This document shows positions 45,452 to 55,843 of a stretch of DNA of 61,269 bases, one piece after another. The stretch comes from Phenylobacterium sp. (GTDB taxonomy: Bacteria; Pseudomonadota; Alphaproteobacteria; Caulobacterales; Caulobacteraceae). Under the pieces are notes generated by a model. The model saw only the letters and a program-made list of their open reading frames with translations, did not search any database and was not told the DNA's origin. Numbering within the stretch: the first letter of the stretch is position 1; the number at the start of each line of letters is the position of its first letter. A program made the position numbers and the translations under genes. The stretch lies in assembly GCF_030698145.1 (NCBI RefSeq), contig NZ_JAUYNW010000024.1, positions 1 through 61,269 of the forward strand, in the 5' to 3' direction.

Positions 45452-45757
45452 TCAGTGGGTCCAGGGCTGTTTGCGGCCGAAGGCGAAGTTATCGGCGTAG
45501 GCCTTGATGATCTTCTTGGGGGGCTTGGGGTCGGAGACCTGGAAGGCGATGCCGTGGGCGTTGGCGTAGGCCACCGCCTCGTCCTTGCCGTCGAAGGCCA
45601 GCTTGATCTGGCCGTCCATGTCGCCGGTCACCGTCCAGCCCATCAGGGGGTCGGCGCGTCTGGCCGAGGCGGGCTCGAATTCCAGCAGCCAGTCCTTGGT
45701 GTTGCCCTTGCCGGACTGCATGGCGTTCTTGGCCGGACGGTAGATGCGCGCAAGCAT
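45452..45757 (-). CDS. NADH dehydrogenase (complex I) accessory subunit, NDUFS4-type
   Basis: This 101-residue protein has the alphaproteobacterial ETC complex I subunit pattern, [17 protein letters not shown] at the start and [13 protein letters not shown] at the end, which is related to mitochondrial NDUFS4. It is thought to stabilise the NADH-oxidising arm of complex I. The gene sits between tRNA-Pro (31 bp upstream) and tRNA-Arg (13 bp downstream), all on the minus strand. No other nuo gene is present in the window. Confidence 0.9.
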   Translation of the reverse strand: MLARIYRPAKNAMQSGKGNTKDWLLEFEPASARRADPLMGWTVTGDMDGQIKLAFDGKDEAVAYANAHGIAFQVSDPKPPKKIIKAYADNFAFGRKQPWTH

Positions 45758-45786
45758 GCGGGTCGTCTCTCTCAAGTTTCCACCGG

Positions 45787-45865
<79 letters not shown>

Positions 45866-45935
45866 AAGAGCGCCGGTGTTGGGTGCGATATAAGGCTTTG
45901 GCCTTTCCCGCAATTGAACAAAGCCGCGCGGGCCC

Positions 45936-46364
45936 TCAGTCGCGGCGGTGCATCAGCTTGAAGACGCCGGTCGCCCGGATCACGTCGTGGCCGCCGACAT
46001 AGGCGCGGCCCTCGACGAAGGCGACGTCCTTGGTGGCGCGGGTGACCTTGGCCTCCCCCATCACCCACTCCCCCACGCGGGCCATATGCAGGAAGTTGAC
46101 GTTGAGCTGGATGGTCACCCCGGTCTGGCGGGTGGCGCGATAGGTCGCCGCGCCCAGCAGGCCGTCGATGAAGGCCGTGAGCATGCCCCCGTGCACCAGA
46201 CCCAGGCCGTTGGCGTGCCTGGGCAGGGCGAAGAAGGCCTGCTCGGTCATCTCGCCCATCACCTCGCGGTGAAAATGGGGGCCGTTGTGGCTGGAGAAGG
46301 CGCCGCGTCCGGTGGAGCGGATGAACCCCGCCGGCGGCTCGGGAATGACCTCGGGCTCAGCCAC
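45936..46364 (-). CDS. PaaI-family hotdog-fold acyl-CoA thioesterase
   Basis: This 142-residue protein has the hotdog-fold PaaI signature HANGLGLVHGGMLTAFIDGLLG, followed by strands TIQLNVNFLHMARVGEWVMGEAKV. These enzymes hydrolyse acyl-CoA thioesters. It overlaps the DUF192 gene by 8 bp and follows it in the same transcript. Substrate is unknown. Confidence 0.87.
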   Translation of the reverse strand: MAEPEVIPEPPAGFIRSTGRGAFSSHNGPHFHREVMGEMTEQAFFALPRHANGLGLVHGGMLTAFIDGLLGAATYRATRQTGVTIQLNVNFLHMARVGEWVMGEAKVTRATKDVAFVEGRAYVGGHDVIRATGVFKLMHRRD

Positions 46365-46908
46365 CCTTGAAGATCCGGTGGACGACCTTGTCGCCGGGCA
46401 GCAGGCCGATCTCGGCCGCGCGGCCGCCGGCCAGCTCCAGCACCCCCAGGATCGGGCCGCCCGAGGGAATGGCCGCTTCCGACAGCGGCGTGGTGTTGCG
46501 GGCGATGGAGAGGACCGTGCCGTTGGCCTGGATGTAGATGATGTCCAGCGGGATCAGGGTGTTCTTCATCCAGAACGCCACCTCGCGCGGGGTGTGGAAG
46601 TCGAACAGCATGCCGCGGTCAGGCGCCATCACCTTGCGATACATGAGGCCAAGCTGGCGCTCGGGCTCGTCGTCGGCGATCTCCACGAAGAAGCGGACGC
46701 GGCCGCTGGAGGTGATCACCTCCAAGGCCTCGAAGCCCGCGGGGACCGGGGCGTCGGGCGCCGCGCCATGCGCGACCGGCGTCGGGGCCGCCATGGGCGC
46801 CTGGGCGGCCTGCTTGGCTGCGGGGGCGGGCTCGGCGGCGCAGGCGACCGCGAACAGGGCAAGCGCGCCCGCCAGCGCGGCGCGCGGGCCGTAGGTCATG
46901 CGGGACAC
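46357..46908 (-). CDS. DUF192-domain exported protein
   Basis: This 183-residue protein has a signal-like N-terminus (ALAGALALFAVACAAEPAP, possibly a lipoprotein) and an Ala/Pro-rich linker. The DUF192 domain has ERQLGLMYRKVMAPDRGMLFDF, FWMKNTLIPLDIIYI and GVLELAGGRAAEIGLLPGD. The domain is small and beta-rich; its function is not established. It lies 18 bp after the cold-shock gene and overlaps the thioesterase gene. Confidence 0.87.
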   Translation of the reverse strand: MSRMTYGPRAALAGALALFAVACAAEPAPAAKQAAQAPMAAPTPVAHGAAPDAPVPAGFEALEVITSSGRVRFFVEIADDEPERQLGLMYRKVMAPDRGMLFDFHTPREVAFWMKNTLIPLDIIYIQANGTVLSIARNTTPLSEAAIPSGGPILGVLELAGGRAAEIGLLPGDKVVHRIFKGG

Positions 46909-46926
46909 TGTGGGACTCCGTGAGGT

Positions 46927-47574
46927 CTAGCTCAGACCTACAGACTCGATCTCGGCCACGACAAGCCCTTTCGGGCCCTCGGCGAAGCGGACCATGACGT
47001 CGTCGCCCGGCTGCAGGTCCTCGATGCCCGAGCGCCGCAGGGTCTCGATGTGCACGAAGATGTCGCCGCTCTCGCCGTCACGGACCACGAAGCCATAGCC
47101 CTTGGCGCGGTTGAACCACTTGACCTTGGCCCGTTCCAGCGGGCCTCGGGCCGCGCTGGGCGCCGGACGGCGTGGCGCGCGGGCCTGGTAGGCGCCTTGG
47201 GCCTCGCCACCGCGGTCATAGCCGCCGCCACGGTCAAAGGCGTCGCGGCGGAAGCCCCCGCCGTGGTCGTCCTGTCGCCTGCGGTCGGACGGCGCGGGCG
47301 CGGAGCTCTCATCGACCTCCACCACCTCGGCCACCTGCCAGCCCTTGGGCCGGCGGATCACGTCGCAGACGATGACGGCGCCCTCCAGCGCGCTTTCGCG
47401 GCCGGAATTGCGAAGACTGGTGACGTGTAGAAGAACGTCCTTCAGCCCCGTCTGACTAGGGTCGTCAGGAACAATGAAGCCATAGCCCTTGCCGGCGTCG
47501 AACCACTTAACGCGCCCGCTGATCCGCACGGATTCTTCGTGCGAATCTAATCCCTCGAATTCGTAACCAGACAT
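46927..47574 (-). CDS. Cold-shock protein with two CSD domains (Caulobacter CspC/CspD type)
   Basis: Two cold-shock domains are present in 215 residues. The first (about 16-90) has [15 protein letters not shown] and DVLLHVT; the second (about 148-213) has [15 protein letters not shown] and DIFVHIE, each carrying RNP1 and RNP2 nucleic-acid-binding motifs. The linker is rich in Arg/Gly/Asp repeats ([10 protein letters not shown]). The double-CSD form is typical of Caulobacter and relatives, where CspC/CspD act in stationary phase. It is the first gene of a csp-DUF192-thioesterase run. Confidence 0.9.
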   Translation of the reverse strand: MSGYEFEGLDSHEESVRISGRVKWFDAGKGYGFIVPDDPSQTGLKDVLLHVTSLRNSGRESALEGAVIVCDVIRRPKGWQVAEVVEVDESSAPAPSDRRRQDDHGGGFRRDAFDRGGGYDRGGEAQGAYQARAPRRPAPSAARGPLERAKVKWFNRAKGYGFVVRDGESGDIFVHIETLRRSGIEDLQPGDDVMVRFAEGPKGLVVAEIESVGLS

Positions 47575-47727
47575 TTGCCCCTCTGGCCCGGTCTCCCCCG
47601 ATCCCTTCGGACTAAGGCCAACTATAACACTGTTCTGGTAACTATTGAGCCGTCAATGGGAGTTTTTCGCCCGACGCACGCATCGGTCGTATTTCGCGCG
47701 CTCCAGTGGCGGCGAAGAGGCTCGGCG

Positions 47728-47802
47728 TGGCAGTCCCTAGGGGAGTCGAACCCCTCTCTCCAGGTTGAAAACCTGGCGTCCTAACCGATAGACGAAGGGA
47801 CC
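47728..47802 (-). tRNA. tRNA-Glu (anticodon UUC)
   Basis: Acceptor arms GGTCCCT and AGGGACT pair, the discriminator is G, and CCA is encoded. The anticodon stem CCAGG/CCTGG closes TTTTCAA with anticodon TTC. The T arm has GGTTCGACTCC. It lies downstream of recJ with its own promoter. Confidence 0.97.
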
Positions 47803-47820
47803 GCGTGCGCGAGAGCGGCG

Positions 47821-47849
47821 TCTATATCGGCGATTCAGGGCCTATGCAA
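47821..47849 (-). promoter_or_regulatory. Predicted promoter of tRNA-Glu
   Basis: On the minus strand, TTGCAT (47844-47849) and TATAGA (47821-47826) are separated by exactly 17 bp. The -10 ends 18 bp before the tRNA 5' end, giving a short leader. The promoter lies in the 56-bp gap after recJ. Confidence 0.65.
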
Positions 47850-47858
47850 GTCGCCCGA

Positions 47859-49661
47859 TCAGCCAACGATGCGCCGGGGATCGGCGACGTCCTCGATCTC
47901 AAGTTCGACGCTCTGCCGACCCTGCCAATCGTCCGGCTTCAGACGGCCGGCGACATGCACCGCACCGCCCTCGCTCATCAGGCGTTTGCCGATCTCGGTG
48001 TCCTCCGCGCGCCAGGCCACGGCCTTGAGCCGTCCCCCGGAGCCGTCGGTCAGGGTCACGCGGACATGGCCGCCGCGCAGGGCCATGGGCCGCTCGATCC
48101 GCACGTCGGCGGCGGCGAACATCGGCTCGGGATTGCCCGGGCCGAATGGCGCCATGGCCTGGAAGGCCTGCCAGAGGCCGCGGTCGGCGCCGCCGGTGGT
48201 GACCAGGGCGTCGATGTCCAGGCCATCCTCAGCGGTCGCCGCTTCCGTCTCCGCGGCCAGACGTTCGTTGAGGAAGGCGCGCAGCTCGGGGATGGTGTCG
48301 GGACGCACCGACAGGCCCGCGGCCATGGCGTGGCCGCCGCCGGCCAGCAGCAGGCCCTCGTCGAAGGCCGCCTGCACCGCGCGGCCGAGATTGACCCCGG
48401 TCTGGGAGCGGCCGGAGCCCTTGCCGATATTGGCGGCGCGGTCGACGCCGATCACCAGGGCTGGCTTGCGATAACGTTCGCGCAGGCGGCTGGCGACGAT
48501 GCCGATGACGCCGGGGTGCCAGCCGTCGGCGGCCACGAAGGTCAGGGCGGCGTCGTCCTGGTTGCTCTCGCGGTCGACGATTTGGATAGCCTGCTCGAAG
48601 ATCTCGCGCTCCACCTCCTTGCGCGAGGCGTTGAGCGCGTCGAGCTCGGCGGCGAGCTCCGCGGCCTCGACGGGATCGTCGGTGGAAAGCAGGCGCGCGC
48701 CGAGGTCTGATCGCCCGATCCGGCCGCCGGCGTTGATCCGGGGCCCCAGGATGAAGCCCGCGTGGAAGACGCCGGCCGGGCCTGAGCCCTTGGCCACCTC
48801 GAGCAGCGCCTTCAGGCCCGGGTTCTTCCAGGACGACATCACCTTGAGGCCTTGGGTCGTCAGGGCGCGGTTGAAGCCCGTGAGCTGGGTCACGTCGCAG
48901 ATGGCGCCCAGGGCGGCCAGATCCAGCCACTGGCGCAGGTCGGGTTCGGGCGTGGTCTCGAAGAGCCCACGCTTGCGCGCCTCGCGGTTGAGCGCCGCCA
49001 GCAGGACGAAGGCGACCCCGGCGGCGGCCAGCACCCCCTGCCCCGACGTACAGCCGGGCCGGTTGGGGTTGACCAGGGCCGCAACCTTGGGGATCTCGTC
49101 ACGCATCAGGTGATGGTCGATGACCACGACGTCGAGGCCGATCTCCTCGGCATGGGCCAGGGCCTCATAAGCCGCCGCTCCGCAGTCGACCGTGACCACC
49201 AGCTCGGCGCCGCTGTCGCGGATGCGCTTGAAGGCCGCGGGCGATGGGCCATAGCCCTCCGTCATGCGGTCGGGGACATAGATGGGCAGTTCCTTGCCCA
49301 GGGTCCGGAACCAGCGGACCAGCTGGGCGGCGCTGGAGGCGCCGTCCACGTCATAGTCGGCGAAGATGGTCATCGGCCGGTCGGACACCAGGGCGTCGAC
49401 CAGGATCTCTGCGGCCCGGTCCATGTCCAGGAAGGTGGACGGATCGGGAAACAGCGCCTTGAGGGTGGGATTTAGATAGTCCGCGCCGGCGTCGGGGCCG
49501 ATCCCACGAGAGGCCAGGGCTCGGGCCAGGGGCTCGGAGAGACCAAGGCCCAGCTGATGACGGCGCACGGTCTCAGGATCGGCGGGACGCTCGCGCCACA
49601 GCCGCCCGGTGAGCGAGCGCGTGACGCCGAGATAGCCCATGGGCGTGGTTCCGTCGGCCAT
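47859..49661 (-). CDS. recJ: Single-stranded-DNA-specific exonuclease RecJ
   Basis: This 600-residue DHH-family 5'-3' ssDNA exonuclease acts in recombination and mismatch repair. Motifs are FADYDVDGASSAAQL (motif I), VTVDCG, VVIDHHLM (DHH), PGVIGIVASRL, and the DHHA1 GGHAMAAGLSV. Upstream spacing to glpX is 62 bp on the same strand, so it may be read with the alaC-hom-glpX transcript. Confidence 0.95.
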   Translation of the reverse strand: MADGTTPMGYLGVTRSLTGRLWRERPADPETVRRHQLGLGLSEPLARALASRGIGPDAGADYLNPTLKALFPDPSTFLDMDRAAEILVDALVSDRPMTIFADYDVDGASSAAQLVRWFRTLGKELPIYVPDRMTEGYGPSPAAFKRIRDSGAELVVTVDCGAAAYEALAHAEEIGLDVVVIDHHLMRDEIPKVAALVNPNRPGCTSGQGVLAAAGVAFVLLAALNREARKRGLFETTPEPDLRQWLDLAALGAICDVTQLTGFNRALTTQGLKVMSSWKNPGLKALLEVAKGSGPAGVFHAGFILGPRINAGGRIGRSDLGARLLSTDDPVEAAELAAELDALNASRKEVEREIFEQAIQIVDRESNQDDAALTFVAADGWHPGVIGIVASRLRERYRKPALVIGVDRAANIGKGSGRSQTGVNLGRAVQAAFDEGLLLAGGGHAMAAGLSVRPDTIPELRAFLNERLAAETEAATAEDGLDIDALVTTGGADRGLWQAFQAMAPFGPGNPEPMFAAADVRIERPMALRGGHVRVTLTDGSGGRLKAVAWRAEDTEIGKRLMSEGGAVHVAGRLKPDDWQGRQSVELEIEDVADPRRIVG

Positions 49662-49723
49662 CGAACGAGTCTAGCCGGAGTCGGGGCCGCCACGAAGGCT
49701 CGCGCGCGGCCCCTACGTCCGGT

Positions 49724-50677
<954 letters not shown>

Positions 50678-50726
50678 TGCGTCTCTCCCACGCCCCCTGC
50701 TGGAGCGTTCGATTGTCTTTACAGTC

Positions 50727-52016
50727 TTAGATGCGCGCGATGCGCAAGAGCCGGGGTCTATCCAGTACGGACGACAGATTCGCGATACGGTCGATCGCCG
50801 CCGTGAGCACGGACTCGGCGACCGCGTGGGTGGTGAGCACGATGGGCACGCCATCTGCATTCTCCACGGGCTTCTGGAGGAAGCTCTCGATGGAGACGCC
50901 GGCCTCGGCGAGGGTCTCGGAGACCGCGGCGATGACGCCCGGCTCGTCCTTGACCAGGAAGCGGAGATAGGCGCGGCTCATGCTCTTGGAGGGGTCCACG
51001 GGGGTGAACGGCTTGAGCGTCGAGGCCTTCGCCTGGAACACCGGCCTCTTGGCCCCGGTCATGACGTCGGCGATGTCGGCGGCGACGGCGGCGGCCGTCG
51101 GGCCCGCGCCCGCGCCGGGGCCCTGGATGAAGATGCGGCCGATCCGGACGCCTTCGATGAACAGGGCGTTGAGCGCCCCGCCCGCCTGGGCCAGCGGATG
51201 GTTCAGCGCCACCAGGGTGGGATGGACCCGCACCAGCACGCCCTCGTCCGAGCGGCTGGCTGAAGCGATCAGCTTGATGCGGTAGCCCAGGTCCTTGGCG
51301 AGCTGGATGTCCAGCAGGGCCACCTGGTCGATGCCCTCGATCTCGGCGGCGGCGTAGTTGGGCGCGCAGCCGAAGGCGAGCGCCGCCAGGATCGAGATCT
51401 TGTGGGCGGCGTCGAACCCGCCGACGTCCATGGTGGGGTCGGCCTCGGCGTAGCCCAGGCGCTGGGCCTCGGCCAGCACCTCGGCGAAGGGCCGGCCGCC
51501 CGACTCCATCTCGGTCAGGATGTAGTTGCAGGTGCCGTTGAGGATGCCGGCGACCGACCTGACGTCGTCGCCGACCATGGCCTCGCGCAGCATCTTCACC
51601 GCCGGGGTCCCGCCCATGACGGCGGCCTCGAACAGCAGCGGCACGCCCTTGGCCTCGGCCAGGGCGGCGAGTTCGGCCCCATGCTCGGCGATCAGGGCCT
51701 TGTTGGCCGTGACCACCGGCTTGCCGGCGTTGAGCGCGGCCTCGACGGCGGCCTTGGCCGGGCCGTCCGAACCGCCGATCAGCTCGACGAAGATGTCGTT
51801 GTCGGGCGAGGCGGCCAGCGCCACCGGATCGTCGAACCACGGCAGGTTGGAGATGTCGAAGGGCCTGGGCCGCGAGCGCGAGCGCGCCGAGACCCCGGTC
51901 ACCGACGCTGTGGCGCCCGCCGGCGCGAAGCCCGGCCGGTCGGAAAGGAAGTTCAGCAGGCCCGCGCCCACGGTGCCGAGGCCCGCGACGCCGACGCGCC
52001 AGTCCGTCTTGCTCAT
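50727..52016 (-). CDS. hom: Homoserine dehydrogenase with C-terminal ACT domain
   Basis: This 429-residue enzyme reduces aspartate semialdehyde to homoserine, toward methionine and threonine. GLGTVGAGLL binds NAD(P), and VTANKALI, FEAAVMGGTPAVK, GILNGTCNYILTEM and GYAEADPTMDVGG follow. A C-terminal ACT domain (about 350-429) suggests allosteric feedback by an amino acid. Its ATG overlaps the alaC stop by 4 bp. Confidence 0.95.
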   Translation of the reverse strand: MSKTDWRVGVAGLGTVGAGLLNFLSDRPGFAPAGATASVTGVSARSRSRPRPFDISNLPWFDDPVALAASPDNDIFVELIGGSDGPAKAAVEAALNAGKPVVTANKALIAEHGAELAALAEAKGVPLLFEAAVMGGTPAVKMLREAMVGDDVRSVAGILNGTCNYILTEMESGGRPFAEVLAEAQRLGYAEADPTMDVGGFDAAHKISILAALAFGCAPNYAAAEIEGIDQVALLDIQLAKDLGYRIKLIASASRSDEGVLVRVHPTLVALNHPLAQAGGALNALFIEGVRIGRIFIQGPGAGAGPTAAAVAADIADVMTGAKRPVFQAKASTLKPFTPVDPSKSMSRAYLRFLVKDEPGVIAAVSETLAEAGVSIESFLQKPVENADGVPIVLTTHAVAESVLTAAIDRIANLSSVLDRPRLLRIARI

Positions 52017-53284
52017 TGGGCCGCCAGGGTGTTGTGGGCCCGGCCGAGGATCTCGTCGGCGTTGGCCAGGAACTTCTTCACATTGCGCGCCGCCTGCCGG
52101 ATGCGGTGTTCGTTCTCGACGAGTCCAACACGCACATAGCCTTCGCCATATTCGCCGAAACCGACGCCGGGTGCGACCGCGACGCCCGCCTCCTCGATCA
52201 GCAGCTTGGCGAACAGCAACGAGCCCGCCTCCTTGAACTGTTCCGGCAGCGGCGCCCAGGCGAACATCGACGCCGGCGGCGCCGGAATATCCCAGCCGGC
52301 CCGCTTCATCGACGTCACCAAGGTGTCGCGACGGCTCTTGTAGATGGCTCGAATCTCCTCGACGCAGTCCTGCGGTCCGTTCAGGGCCGCGGCCGCGGCG
52401 ACCTGGATCGGGGTGTAGGCGCCGTAGTCCAGATAGGACTTCACTCGGGCGAGGGCTGCGCAGATGCGCTCATTGCCCACCACCATGCCCACCCGCCAAC
52501 CGGCCATGGCGTAGGTCTTGGACAGCGAGTTGACCTCGACGGCGATGTCCTTGGCCCCGTCGACCTGCAGGATCGAGGGCGGCGGGTTGTCGTCGAAATA
52601 GATCTCCGAGTAGGCGATGTCGGAAATCACCAGCAGATTGTGCTTCTTGGCCAGCGCCACGGCGTCCTTGTAGAAATCAAGGTCGACACACTGGGCTGTC
52701 GGGTTGGACGGGTAGGACAGGATCAGGACGCTGGGCGCGGGACTGGAGTGGCGCATCGCGGCGCTGACGCCCGACAGGTACTCCTCCGGCGACGGCGCCG
52801 GGACGTGGCGGATCACCCCGCCGGCCATGATGAAGCCATAGGCGTGGATCGGATAGGCCGGGTTCGGGCACAGGATCACGTCGCCCGGGGCCGTCAGGGC
52901 CTGGGCGAGGTTGGCGAAGCCCTCCTTCGACCCCAGGGTGGCGATCACCTCGGTGTCGGGATTGATCGTCACGCCAAAACGCCGCTTGTAGTAGCCGGCC
53001 ATGGCGCGGCGCAGGCCGACAATGCCCTTGGAGGCCGAGTAACGCCCGGCCTTGGGGTCGCGGGCCGTCTCGATCAGTTTGTCGACGATGTGCTTGGGCG
53101 TCGGCATGTCGGGATTGCCCATGCCGAAGTCGATGATGTCCGTCCCCTGGGCGCGAAGCCGCGCCTTGATGCGGTTCACCTCCTCGAGGACGTAGGGCGG
53201 CAGGCGTTTGATGCGATGGAATTCGGGTGTCATGAAGAGCTCGTGCCGCGGGACGTGCGGCGGATGGGAGCTGAAGTCGCGCAT
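52013..53284 (-). CDS. alaC: Class I aminotransferase, AlaC-like glutamate-pyruvate transaminase
   Basis: This 423-residue fold-type I PLP aminotransferase has IDFGMGNPDMPTP, PNPAYPIH, SYPSNPTAQ, and PLP Lys256 in NSLSKTYAMAGWRVG. It most resembles AlaC and the LL-diaminopimelate/alanine aminotransferase group. It overlaps hom by ATGA, which favours a role in amino-acid biosynthesis. An internal ATG 17 codons in is an alternative start. Confidence 0.88.
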   Translation of the reverse strand: MRDFSSHPPHVPRHELFMTPEFHRIKRLPPYVLEEVNRIKARLRAQGTDIIDFGMGNPDMPTPKHIVDKLIETARDPKAGRYSASKGIVGLRRAMAGYYKRRFGVTINPDTEVIATLGSKEGFANLAQALTAPGDVILCPNPAYPIHAYGFIMAGGVIRHVPAPSPEEYLSGVSAAMRHSSPAPSVLILSYPSNPTAQCVDLDFYKDAVALAKKHNLLVISDIAYSEIYFDDNPPPSILQVDGAKDIAVEVNSLSKTYAMAGWRVGMVVGNERICAALARVKSYLDYGAYTPIQVAAAAALNGPQDCVEEIRAIYKSRRDTLVTSMKRAGWDIPAPPASMFAWAPLPEQFKEAGSLLFAKLLIEEAGVAVAPGVGFGEYGEGYVRVGLVENEHRIRQAARNVKKFLANADEILGRAHNTLAAQ

Positions 53285-53347
53285 GGATAGCCCCCGTCCG
53301 GGGAGCCGCCAAGCAGGTTCAAGGTGATTTGTGCCCCCGCCAGCCTC

Positions 53348-53797
53348 TTATCTGGGCAGCGGAGGCGGGGTAGCTCGCTCCCGAATTTGCCGCGCGAAGG
53401 CTTCAGAGGCCTCGGTGGCGGACGCGTCGTCGTCGCCCGCGGGCCCGACGATCGTCTGGGCGCGATTGACGAAGGCCTGGGTGCCGGTGAGCGTCCAGGT
53501 CCCAGGCGCGGTCTCGCGCTGCAGCTTGGCCGAGGCGAGCTCGAGCTGGTCGGCGGCGCGGCCATATTCGCGCAGCGGGCGCGCATTGGCCGGCAAGGGC
53601 GGAATTTCAGCGAAGGTCGGATAGTCGGTCCCGGCGCGGGCCATGGTGGCGACGTCGGCGGCCACGGGCGAGGCCGGATCCACCGCGGAGGTGAGGAACG
53701 GATTGCCCACGCAACCGCTCAGCAGCGCCGCCGCGCAGACGCAGGCGAAACCCCGCGGCGCGGGCCGGTTCACAAAAAGGCGAAGCAACGCGTTCAT
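53348..53797 (-). CDS. Putative lipoprotein, unknown function
   Basis: I do not recognise this family. The product of about 149 residues has a signal ending in LLSGC. The mature part is Ala/Pro-rich, with DYPTFAEIPPLPANARPLREYGRAADQLELASAKLQRETAPGTW, which suggests a helical segment. It ends in TPPPLPR. Position 53797 is taken as the start by the signal; the open frame upstream overlaps phaC. It is divergent from phaC. Confidence 0.65.
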   Translation of the reverse strand: MNALLRLFVNRPAPRGFACVCAAALLSGCVGNPFLTSAVDPASPVAADVATMARAGTDYPTFAEIPPLPANARPLREYGRAADQLELASAKLQRETAPGTWTLTGTQAFVNRAQTIVGPAGDDDASATEASEAFARQIRERATPPPLPR

Positions 53798-53888
53798 ATC
53801 CCTGCCGGTCTTATGCCATGATCGCATCCGGCGAAAGAGCGTGAGCGCGCCGAAGCCCAAACCAATCGGGGTCGGGAGGAACAAGTCC

Positions 53889-55841
53889 ATGAGCGAACAA
53901 CCGTCGGCGCCGGCTAAATCCAAGGCCAAGAAGAAGCCCAAGACCGAAGGCAAGGCCGCCAAGGCCAAGGCCGCCGCCCCGCCGCCGCAGGCCGAACCGC
54001 AGCCCGCGCAAGCCAAGGCCAATGGCGGCCCGCCGCCGAACCCGGCGTTCGACACCTCGCGGCTCACCGGCGAGCAGCGCGAGATCGTCGAGAAGATGTC
54101 GGCCAACCTCGCCCGCGCCGCACTGACGGCGCAGGGCGCCATCGCCGACGCGGCGCTGCGCCAGGCCGAGCGGCCCGCCGCCCTATCCCCCGACCCCTTT
54201 CACGTGGCCCCCGCCCTCTCCGACGTGATGGGAAAGCTGGCGTCGCAGCCGGACAAGATGGTCCGCGCCCAGGCCGACCTCTTCCAGCGCTATCTGGAGC
54301 TCTGGCAGTCGGCGGCCCGCAAGGCCTCAGGCGAAACCGTGGAGCCGGTGGTCAGTCCCGGCAAGGGCGACAAGCGCTTCAACGATCCTGACTGGGCCGA
54401 GAACCCGGTCTTCGACGTGATCAAGCAGTCCTACCTGCTGACTTCGAACTGGCTGAACACCCTGGTCTCCGAGGTCCAGGACGTGGATCCGATCTCCAAG
54501 CGGCGGGTCGAGTTCTTCATGAAAATGCTCACCGACGCCTTCTCGCCGTCGAACTTCCTGGCCTCCAATCCGGCGGCCCTGCGCGAGGCCATGTCGACGC
54601 AAGGCGAATCCCTGCTGCGCGGCATGGAGAACTTCGCCTCCGACCTGCAGCGCGGCGGCGGCCAGCTCTCGATCAGCCAGACCGACTACGAGTTGTTCGA
54701 GATCGGCCGCAACGTGGCCACGGCCCCGGGCAAGGTGGTCTTCCAGAACGAGTTGCTGCAACTCATCCAGTTCCAACCCACGACGCAACAGGTCCATGAG
54801 ATCCCGCTGCTGATCTTCCCGCCCTGGATCAACAAGTTCTACATCCTGGACCTGCGGCCCGAGAACTCGATGATCCGCTGGCTGGCGGACCAGGGTTTCA
54901 CGGTGTTCGTCGCCTCCTGGGTCAATCCGGACCAGAAGCTCGCCGACAAGACCTTCGAAGACTACATGCGCCAGGGCATCTACGAGGCCACCGAGGCGGC
55001 CATGACCCAGGCCGGCGTGGATCGGGTCAACACCGTCGGCTACTGCATCGGCGGCACCCTGCTCTCCTCGACCCTGGCCCATATGGCGGCGAAGGGCGAC
55101 AAGCGCATCGCCTCGGCCACCTTCTTCGCCGCCCAGCAGGACTTCGCCGAGGCTGGCGACCTGTTGCTGTTCACCAACGAGGACTGGCTGGGCGACCTCG
55201 AGAAGCAGATGGACGCGGCCGGCGGCGTGCTGTCGGGCAAGACCATGGCCGACACCTTCAACATGCTGCGATCCAACGACCTGATCTGGTCGTTCTTCGT
55301 CAGCAACTACCTGATGGGCAAGGAGCCCAAGCCCTTCGACCTGCTGTTCTGGAACTCCGACCAGACGCGGATGCCCAAGGCCCTGCACCTGTTCTACCTG
55401 CGCAAGTTCTACGGCGAGAACGCGCTCGCGAAGGGCGAGCTGATCATGGACAACGTCAAGCTCGACCTCTCGACCGTGAAGACCCCGGTCTATGTGCAGT
55501 CGTCGAAGGAGGACCACATCGCCCCCATGCGGTCGGTCTACCGCGGCGCCAAGCTGTTCGGCGGACCGGTCACCTTCACCCTGGCGGGCTCGGGCCACAT
55601 CGCCGGCGTGATCAATGCGCCGGTCGCCAACAAGTACCAGCACTGGACCAACAGCGACCTGCCGGCCACGCCCGAGGCCTGGATCGACGGCGCCAAGGAG
55701 CATCCCGGCTCCTGGTGGCCTCACTGGGCTGAGTGGCTGCGGGCCAAGTCCGGCGGCCTGGTCGCCGCGCGCGATCCGGCCGCGGGCAAGTTCAAGCCCA
55801 TCGAGGACGCGCCCGGGTCCTATGTGAAGGTGAAGTCGTAA
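53889..55841 (+). CDS. phaC: Class I polyhydroxyalkanoate synthase with Lys/Ala/Pro-rich N-terminal tail
   Basis: This 650-residue enzyme polymerises 3-hydroxyacyl-CoA into PHA storage polymer. GYCIGG holds catalytic Cys386, with partners expected in SSKEDHIAP (Asp) and GSGHIAGVIN (His). Residues 1-50 are unusual: a basic KSKAKKKPKTEGKAAKAK stretch followed by Pro/Gln/Ala repeats, looking like a histone H1-like or PHA-granule/DNA-binding tail. GGGAGGA precedes the ATG. The genes for PhaA/PhaB and phasins are not in the window. Confidence 0.92.
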   Translation: MSEQPSAPAKSKAKKKPKTEGKAAKAKAAAPPPQAEPQPAQAKANGGPPPNPAFDTSRLTGEQREIVEKMSANLARAALTAQGAIADAALRQAERPAALSPDPFHVAPALSDVMGKLASQPDKMVRAQADLFQRYLELWQSAARKASGETVEPVVSPGKGDKRFNDPDWAENPVFDVIKQSYLLTSNWLNTLVSEVQDVDPISKRRVEFFMKMLTDAFSPSNFLASNPAALREAMSTQGESLLRGMENFASDLQRGGGQLSISQTDYELFEIGRNVATAPGKVVFQNELLQLIQFQPTTQQVHEIPLLIFPPWINKFYILDLRPENSMIRWLADQGFTVFVASWVNPDQKLADKTFEDYMRQGIYEATEAAMTQAGVDRVNTVGYCIGGTLLSSTLAHMAAKGDKRIASATFFAAQQDFAEAGDLLLFTNEDWLGDLEKQMDAAGGVLSGKTMADTFNMLRSNDLIWSFFVSNYLMGKEPKPFDLLFWNSDQTRMPKALHLFYLRKFYGENALAKGELIMDNVKLDLSTVKTPVYVQSSKEDHIAPMRSVYRGAKLFGGPVTFTLAGSGHIAGVINAPVANKYQHWTNSDLPATPEAWIDGAKEHPGSWWPHWAEWLRAKSGGLVAARDPAAGKFKPIEDAPGSYVKVKS

Positions 55842-55843
55842 GC

